Positions 4,301 to 7,820 of a stretch of DNA of 7,820 bases are shown piece by piece. Numbering within the stretch: the stretch's first letter is position 1; the number at the start of each line of letters is the position of its first letter. The notes beneath the pieces are model-generated. The model made no database searches. It saw only the letters and a list, made by a program, of their open reading frames with translations, and was not told the origin of the DNA. Source of the DNA: Treponema sp. (lineage in GTDB: Bacteria > Spirochaetota > Spirochaetia > Treponematales > Treponemataceae); contig SFOB01000106.1 in the NCBI GenBank assembly GCA_004554075.1, forward strand, positions 1 to 7,820, written 5' to 3'. A program made the translations under genes and the position numbers.

Positions 4301-7064
4301 TACCGGGGCAGGAGCTAATGAAGGAGCCAATGCCCAGCTTATAATTAAGGGTGGAGAAATTAAAGATAATAATATAACCTCTTCAAAATTAGGATCTGGA
4401 ATCTATACAGATTCGAATAATAGCATAACCTTTGACGGCCCAATATCTATTGTAAATAATGAGGTTTATTTAGATGAGAATAACATTAGATTAACAGATA
4501 ATTTTAGTCTTAAAGAAACAGATAAAAAAATTCCTGTAAAAAAGAATGCTGGTGATACTCTGAGAAATACAAATGTTCTTACTGGTTCTGTAAATGATAC
4601 AAATGTTGGATATATAGATTTTCCTGCAACAGGCTTTAAGCTGGCTCATATAGAAGAAAGCAATAACCATTATGGAAGAATGGTATTTAAGCATATAATT
4701 AAAGAATTACATGTCGCTTCTATAGGAACTGATGTTTTAAGAACCGATTATTCGGGATTTGGAGATGTTCCTGGTGTAGATCCTTCTGGAGAGTCTGAAA
4801 AAGATGTAACCTGGCAGCAGGTACAATATGAAGGACAAACAGGAACTTATAGTTTTAATGAAGAAACAAGCGGTTCAAATGCGGCACATCCTTTTGCATC
4901 AGTCACTAAAGCTGTTGACTTTATAAAGTACCAGGAAAGCTTAAAGGATGATTCTGGCAATGTTTTTGATTATAAAATAATTATCAATGGAAAAGTACTT
5001 GGCCCACAGAGAATATATGGTGTTTCTAAAAATGCTGCAAATAAGATCATTTTGAAAAGTAAAAATGGTCTTAATATAGATGGTACGACACATGATGTTC
5101 TTTTTGCTAATCTTTCAGAGGGTGTAAACGCTCCATGTCTTAATATTACAACTGCAGTTCCTGTTGAAATTACAGATCTTATAATTACAGGTGGAAATTC
5201 TGTTTCCACTGGAGGTGGTATATTTATTTCTCCCGTGGACGCAGAGCAAACTCCAGATGTAACGATTAATGGTAAAACTCAGATAACTCAAAATGTGGCT
5301 CATAATGGTGCTGGAATTTACTGTAGAGGTTATGATTTGAATCATTGTGCATTGCTTAAGATCTGTGGAGATGCAAGAGTCTTTGATAACACATCTACAG
5401 ACTTAGGAGGAGGTGTTTCTATAATTCATGGAGATATGTTCCTTTATGATCATGCAGTAATAGGTACAGCTGGGCAATCAAGTTATGCAACTGAAGATGG
5501 AATGTCTTATAATAATTCTAATTCTGCTAGAGAATGTGGTGGTGGAATTTATGCTCTCGACTCAGATCTTTATATTGGATACTTTTTAGAAAATAATCTG
5601 CCTCAACCTGATAATAACTTTGATGGTGGAGTTATGTATAATTTTGTCAGTTCAACACAAAATGGGGAAGGATTAGGTGGCGGTATTTATTGTCAGGGAA
5701 ACGCCGAAAGACAATCTATATTAAAAATTGCAAAAGGTAATATTTCAAATAACGGAACTGATACTACCGATGAAAATCATTATTCAAAGGGTGGTGGAAT
5801 ATATCTAGGTTCAGAATACGTTACATTTGAAATGAGCGGTGGAACAATTGCAAAGAACAGAAGCTGTCAGGGAGGGGGAATTTATTCTGAAACTCCTGAT
5901 TTCCGCATAACAGGTGGTACTATTGGTGACCTAACAAACAGCCTTGCAACTTCAACAGATTGTTCAAATTATGCACAGGTTGCAGGTGGTGGTATTGTTT
6001 TAGATTGTTGGACAGACGAAGATACTTTTATAAATGGAGGTACAATTTCACGTAATTATTCTTCCAGTAACGGTGGAGGACTTTATATTATTTATGGACC
6101 TTCAATGACCATTGAAGATACTTCAAGTGAAAATGATACAATTATAAAAAATAATTTTGCAGGAGAAAAAGGCGGGGGGATTTATTTTTCCGGATCTCTT
6201 CTTTCACTTAATGCTGAAATGAATAATAATCAGGTTGATTCTGGTGGCGTTGGCGGTGGAATTTTTATAGATAGTCATCCCCATCAGTTAATACTTAATA
6301 GCGACTTTAATATTACAACAAATAATTATTCTCCTGCCAAAGGTAAAGATGATATAGCTATGGATTTTGCGCCAGACCCTGATGGAGATCCGGATCAGAC
6401 AAATTCTATTATATGTTCGGACCAACTGTTAAATTTTGATGCAAATAAAAAAATTGGGCTTGTAATAAATAATGATAGTGAAGTTTGGCAAAAAATTATT
6501 GAAAATGGTAATGCGCTCCCTATTATTGCAGGAGAACAGAATAAGTTTATTTTACTTAACAATAACGAAAAAATTGAACTTCAACCGGAAAATGGAGGCG
6601 CTGATGCTTATCTTGTTATGAAATATGATCAAATTGGATATGATGACATTACTCCTGATATATTAGCTAGTTATTATAAATATGATTCCGATTTCCTAGA
6701 TACTGAAGATCCTATTGTAAATGATATATCAGAGCTTACTGATAAGTGCGTAGTGGTTGTCTGGGATAAAGATTATGATAATCGATATTGTGGTGCTATT
6801 GAATTCAAGAGCTCTACGACATCAAATTATGTAGATATTAATGTAAAAATATATAACTATCCTTCTAAAAATTTAGTAAAGGCTTTTAATTATACTGGTT
6901 ATTGTACATCTAACCCAATTTATCTAGATCTATTAACCGGAAATTATTCTAATAATGATTTAGATGTCCATCAAATCGAATTTAATAAAGATTCAGGAGT
7001 ACTTATTCACGGCAATGGTTCAGAGGAATATTCTGTAAAATATTATGTCGTAGGTGATGATTAG
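1221..7064 (+). CDS. Giant three-module right-handed beta-helix surface lipoprotein
   Basis: Predicted exported lipoprotein of 1,947 residues from TTG 1221, or 1,951 from ATG 1209. Residue numbers here count from the ATG. I prefer TTG because GGAG lies 6 nt before it and overlaps the ATG. The signal peptide has basic residues (RR, R), a hydrophobic stretch (FLSFLFIVLLTFTA) and a probable lipidated Cys at 38. Residues about 50-340 are beta-rich and lack a domain I can name. Three beta-helix modules follow at about 345-744, 745-1166 and 1167-1720. Their headers hold SPLKTL (373), SPYATI (772) and HPFASV (1227); the coils carry many GGGIY and I-x-x-N motifs of the kind expected for a stacked helix with asparagine ladders. 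Residues about 1720-1951 are an unrecognised C-terminal domain. There is no autotransporter barrel and no visible enzyme active site. Adhesion or glycan binding is possible but unproven. It is probably co-transcribed with the next lipoprotein gene. The 3' part is markedly more AT-rich than the 5' part. Confidence 0.92.
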   Translation: MRFSAHLFSGRRGAAFRASFLSFLFIVLLTFTACKNLFEDSFSEQGQPGQNVESEITKRVSYRGTVSVSNSLPSEINKMLSTTAEVSRSAYAGLPTSDDFEYYVCASSSADTQEVVPTLTDQGRVFEFELLIDTEYTLTAGYRKKASGTQGQSGYVPAKDCLKDIASVSGDPYSLTITEENFSQLTPYRFVLVPLQTSGGKGAINLAIAEIADSNINSLKLFIAGEDGKPVAWQTDAFDIDIEGSTLDGKFIRSKKDANGNLLYNIPSGSYEVSMNFYKTDTNVSPAITYIAYQTIQTINVYDNLVTDIWQNENASSTNSVITGGEFKLTASLVNNFLNNLLYVGVPENLAGNSSVIPASDNNTGRAYSPLKTLGRALSLIGQDGNGSDYRIYVTGDYNGNYNINNDFDSKAASVEIKGIGSSRSVLQGSGATSVFTISTTTPIIFENVQITNNKGVNQGAGLNIFKSDTATTGPSVTLGSGTLVGKEGSGEVSQNYGNYGKNGTGVYIKEGNLTLKNGSKICRNYTADRAGGGEGGGIYCEDSSLVMEAGAEVSDNKSEGSAGGIYLNNSSFTMKGGIISDNIAAKENAGGLYIDSTSSFIMKGGTISNNQSLVKGGGITVKKGGSLKLSGSAAIPFGVTENSTTTRAAGKNDIYLERTTEGSAVIELAGAVASDFSEVGITTGGADSVSDGDWVLGQQVVNAATGVTISNSFAEKITCLFPDTEWDKVVSTSSISVRCPFFVGSYTNHVGALITGSDENGTGTKASPYATIEKACQQMNDKDIDYVIKIIGTTAVKENGQYNLALTKTQYIPNSLSTAVAASHKAKSVLITGARGLDEDGMPQDSIDRGIANSLGYYGSAFSIETSVPVTITNLLITGAQENNAQAGLSVKADAKVTLGDGVVITGNASDAMAISNGGKVAICGSCIIGNKTANSKPEDAYNSAQTNKYGIKCDGELYLGARMNADGTHTVQDWTGAIMGNNGYGVSINGYANDLNPKDDPVKCIMYSGSIKYNFNSENGGGIRITGAGANEGANAQLIIKGGEIKDNNITSSKLGSGIYTDSNNSITFDGPISIVNNEVYLDENNIRLTDNFSLKETDKKIPVKKNAGDTLRNTNVLTGSVNDTNVGYIDFPATGFKLAHIEESNNHYGRMVFKHIIKELHVASIGTDVLRTDYSGFGDVPGVDPSGESEKDVTWQQVQYEGQTGTYSFNEETSGSNAAHPFASVTKAVDFIKYQESLKDDSGNVFDYKIIINGKVLGPQRIYGVSKNAANKIILKSKNGLNIDGTTHDVLFANLSEGVNAPCLNITTAVPVEITDLIITGGNSVSTGGGIFISPVDAEQTPDVTINGKTQITQNVAHNGAGIYCRGYDLNHCALLKICGDARVFDNTSTDLGGGVSIIHGDMFLYDHAVIGTAGQSSYATEDGMSYNNSNSARECGGGIYALDSDLYIGYFLENNLPQPDNNFDGGVMYNFVSSTQNGEGLGGGIYCQGNAERQSILKIAKGNISNNGTDTTDENHYSKGGGIYLGSEYVTFEMSGGTIAKNRSCQGGGIYSETPDFRITGGTIGDLTNSLATSTDCSNYAQVAGGGIVLDCWTDEDTFINGGTISRNYSSSNGGGLYIIYGPSMTIEDTSSENDTIIKNNFAGEKGGGIYFSGSLLSLNAEMNNNQVDSGGVGGGIFIDSHPHQLILNSDFNITTNNYSPAKGKDDIAMDFAPDPDGDPDQTNSIICSDQLLNFDANKKIGLVINNDSEVWQKIIENGNALPIIAGEQNKFILLNNNEKIELQPENGGADAYLVMKYDQIGYDDITPDILASYYKYDSDFLDTEDPIVNDISELTDKCVVVVWDKDYDNRYCGAIEFKSSTTSNYVDINVKIYNYPSKNLVKAFNYTGYCTSNPIYLDLLTGNYSNNDLDVHQIEFNKDSGVLIHGNGSEEYSVKYYVVGDD
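2241..3440 (+). repeat. Beta-helix module 1 (residues about 345-744)
   Basis: The module opens with LLYVGVP at 345. SPLKTLGRAL follows at 373, then IYVTGDY, then the entry strand FTISTTTPIIFENVQITNN at 440-458. Coils carry GTGVY at 508 and four GG[GI/L] turns whose I/L falls at 543, 570, 597 and 624, exactly 27 residues apart. Between them are strands such as FTMKGGIISDN and FIMKGGTISNN. The module closes with NDIYLE at 657-662 and a short beta-rich linker. It is the most GC-rich part of the gene. Confidence 0.8.
2817..3080 (+). repeat. 27-residue GGGIY coil array in module 1
   Basis: Consecutive coils share the pattern GGGIY-x-x-x-S-[SF]-hydrophobic-x-M-[KE]-x-G-x-[IV]-S-[DN]-N. The glycine turns recur exactly every 27 codons (81 bp) through the four turns at residues 541-624. 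DNA identity is partial (for example ATGAAGGGCGG occurs at 2943 and 3027), so these are diverged internal duplications and not a fresh tandem repeat. Confidence 0.8.
3441..4706 (+). repeat. Beta-helix module 2 (residues about 745-1166)
   Basis: Header PFFVGSY is at 745, then GTGTKASPYATIEKA around 766-780, then YVIKIIGTT. The entry strand FSIETSVPVTITNLLITGA spans about 867-885. Coils are less regular than in the other modules: the full glycine turn appears once as GGGIRITGAG, with variants KYGIKCDG and GYGVSING, and asparagine turns ITGNASD, IIGNKTA, IMGNNGY and IKDNN. The exit motif NEVYLDENNIRL lies near 1084-1095. The same order of elements as in modules 1 and 3 supports an ancient duplication. 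Confidence 0.75.
4707..6370 (+). repeat. Beta-helix module 3 (residues about 1167-1720)
   Basis: Header LHVASIGTD starts at 1167. Before HPFASVTKAVDFI at 1227 there is a long acidic insertion not present in the other headers. YKIIINGKV and the entry strand LNITTAVPVEITDLIITGG (1311-1329) follow. This is the largest helix, with eleven glycine turns beginning at residues 1335, 1367, 1400, 1444, 1490, 1528, 1555, 1593, 1622, 1655 and 1682. KDDIAMDF near 1713 occupies the place of the exit motif seen in modules 1 and 2. Confidence 0.78.
5211..6270 (+). repeat. Eleven-turn GGGI[YF] coil array in module 3
   Basis: Eleven turns of the form G[GA]G[IVL][YFSV] recur at 27-46 residue intervals. Two intervals are exactly 27 residues (1528 to 1555 and 1655 to 1682), the same pitch as in module 1. 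Most turns follow an I-x-x-N or I-x-N-N segment (ITQN, ISNN, IAKN, ISRN, IKNN). Longer intervals imply loops projecting from the helix, such as the one around 1572-1590. Confidence 0.8.
6371..7064 (+). other. Unrecognised C-terminal domain of the beta-helix lipoprotein
   Basis: This stretch encodes about 230 residues with no GGGIY turns. It begins with an acidic Pro/Asp-rich linker (DPDGDPD) and continues as an Asp/Asn/Tyr-rich, probably beta-sheet region (VVVVWDKDYDNRY, YVDINVKIYNYP), ending in YYVVGDD. It is not an outer-membrane autotransporter barrel: there is no terminal aromatic signature and the protein already has an N-terminal lipid anchor. It could be a helix cap or a binding domain; I do not recognise a family. 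This is among the most AT-rich DNA in the window. Confidence 0.5.
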
Positions 7065-7073
7065 TAAAAGGAT

Positions 7074-7079
7074 TATAAT
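7074..7079 (+). promoter_or_regulatory. TATAAT -10-like box in the gap between the two lipoprotein genes
   Basis: A perfect TATAAT lies in the 24-bp gap before the second lipoprotein gene. The sequence 17 bp upstream (TAGGTG, 7051-7056) is a poor -35. If active, transcription would begin near 7086, giving an almost leaderless mRNA. Chance occurrence in AT-rich DNA is a real alternative. Confidence 0.25.
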
Positions 7080-7088
7080 ACAAAAGAT

Positions 7089-7820
7089 ATGATTAAACGA
7101 AATAAATGGATTCTAAAAATACTATGCTTCTCTTCTATTTTGTTTGGATTTAATTCCTGTCAGCTTTTTGAAAATGATGTTGCTGACTTTTTTGAAAAAT
7201 ATACCGAGACGGCTGCTATTGAAGAGCATAATATCAGTGTGCAGACCTATAACGACGGGCTTTCGCAGCTCTGTATTGCTTCGGAAGAAGATGCAGAAAT
7301 TCAAATGTACATGCGAAATCCTAAAAAATTCAACCTTCTTCCTTCTGTTGTTTTTGAAAATCTTGATTCACAGTTCAGCAGGGCTTCGGTTGATATTTCT
7401 CAGACAGATTCAAACACTCTGCTTCTTTTGCTTCCTCAGGATTTTCTGATTCCTGCAGACGAAGACCATGACATTACTGCAGAAATCAGCTTATACGAAC
7501 CTATGAGTGGCCGCAGTTTTGATAAGTATACAATTAATCTTCATTGTAACACAAAGCCGCCGGTAATTTTAAATCCTACTGTAATCAACAATGCTAACTC
7601 TACCTTTGTTGTTGCCTTTGACATGCCAAGCCCGGAAGAGGTAGCCATCCGCCACAAGGATATTAGTGCAATCGAAATTAACGGCCAGTCTTACCCGGTA
7701 ACTATTACTACCATAGCAGACCCTGATGTTGAAGGGGCTTATATTGCAGAATATGCTATTGATGATTCTCACTTTAGCCGTACAGCTGCCAGCAACTATG
7801 TCTTTATTGGCGGAAAGGAT
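7089..7820 (+). CDS. Second putative lipoprotein, C-terminus beyond window edge
   Basis: I translated 244 uninterrupted codons to the window edge. The start is ATG 7089; the frame is closed upstream by a TAA at 7065-7067, and no other plausible start lies between. The N-terminus is a lipoprotein signal: basic MIKRNK, hydrophobic ILKILCFSSILFGF, then the lipobox FNSC with Cys24. The mature protein starts CQLFENDV, echoing CKNLFEDSF of the gene before it. Residues about 40-150 are not recognised. From about 155 (KPPVILNP, then FVVAFDMP, HKDISAIEINGQSYPVTI) the alternating hydrophobic pattern suggests an Ig-like or similar beta-sandwich domain, which is an inference. The gene follows the beta-helix lipoprotein by 24 bp on the same strand, so one mRNA and a shared surface role are likely. 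No strong Shine-Dalgarno is well placed: AAGGA at 7068-7072 is 16 nt away. Confidence 0.87.
   Translation, partial: MIKRNKWILKILCFSSILFGFNSCQLFENDVADFFEKYTETAAIEEHNISVQTYNDGLSQLCIASEEDAEIQMYMRNPKKFNLLPSVVFENLDSQFSRASVDISQTDSNTLLLLLPQDFLIPADEDHDITAEISLYEPMSGRSFDKYTINLHCNTKPPVILNPTVINNANSTFVVAFDMPSPEEVAIRHKDISAIEINGQSYPVTITTIADPDVEGAYIAEYAIDDSHFSRTAASNYVFIGGKD

Noticed and set aside
4491..5345. Three overlapping minus-strand open frames (4491-4694, 4970-5209, 5115-5345)
   Set aside because: They are shadows of the continuous beta-helix frame, and the products have no domain-like features.
2817..6270. CRISPR-like or fresh tandem DNA repeat
   Set aside because: The periodicity is at the protein level with diverged codons; there are no identical direct repeats with unique spacers.
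2241..6370. Pectate lyase or other polysaccharide lyase activity from the beta-helix fold
   Set aside because: I could find no recognisable catalytic motif; the fold alone does not support an enzyme call.
1221..7064. Pmp-type autotransporter
   Set aside because: GGGIY and Asn motifs recall chlamydial Pmp repeats, but the C-terminus lacks a beta-barrel and the N-terminus carries a lipoprotein signal.
7065..7088. Terminator between the two lipoprotein genes
   Set aside because: The 24-bp gap has no inverted repeat and no T-tract after a stem, which favours read-through.
7144..7449. Plus-strand open frame of 101 codons
   Set aside because: It is out of frame with the lipoprotein beginning at 7089, which has a full signal peptide and lipobox and stays open to the window edge.

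Overview
The window most resembles a host- or gut-associated spirochaete of the genus Treponema. The genome is AT-leaning, the lipoprotein signal peptides end in relaxed spirochaete-type lipoboxes, and a very large right-handed beta-helix lipoprotein lies next to a spirochaete-style nucleoside kinase. The genus is inferred from protein style, not from a marker gene.

Layout: (1) Positions 1-1032, minus strand, hold the first 344 codons of a TGS / ThrRS-like / uridine-kinase-type nucleoside kinase; its C-terminus lies beyond the left edge. (2) Positions 1033-1208 are a divergent intergenic region. It carries a ribosome binding site and a TATAAT box for the kinase, a separate TTGAAA-17-TAAAAT promoter for the rightward genes, and a small GC-rich palindromic island between them. 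(3) Positions 1221-7064 (or from 1209), plus strand, encode a lipoprotein of about 1,950 residues. It has an N-terminal beta-rich region and then three successive modules, each with the same order of parts: a 'G..ASP-[YLF]-[AK]-[TS]-[LIV]' header, a TxxP entry strand, beta-helix coils with GGGIY and I-x-x-N motifs, and usually an '[ND][DE][IV]YL[DE]' exit motif. An unrecognised C-terminal domain of about 230 residues follows. (4) From 7089, 24 bp downstream, a second lipoprotein gene begins and runs off the right edge after 244 codons.

The two rightward genes are probably co-transcribed. They encode two exported lipoproteins that share an LFE[DN] motif just after the lipidated cysteine, which suggests they act together at the cell surface; no substrate or partner can be read from the sequence. 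The kinase is cytoplasmic nucleotide-salvage housekeeping and shows no functional link to them.

The most notable points are the three-module architecture with exact 27-residue spacing in parts, a base-composition shift inside the giant gene (GC falls from about 45-53% in the 5' part to about 22-27% in sampled 3' stretches, then recovers in the next gene), and a probable TTG start whose Shine-Dalgarno overlaps the upstream ATG. I see no RNA gene, CRISPR array, insertion sequence or convincing terminator.
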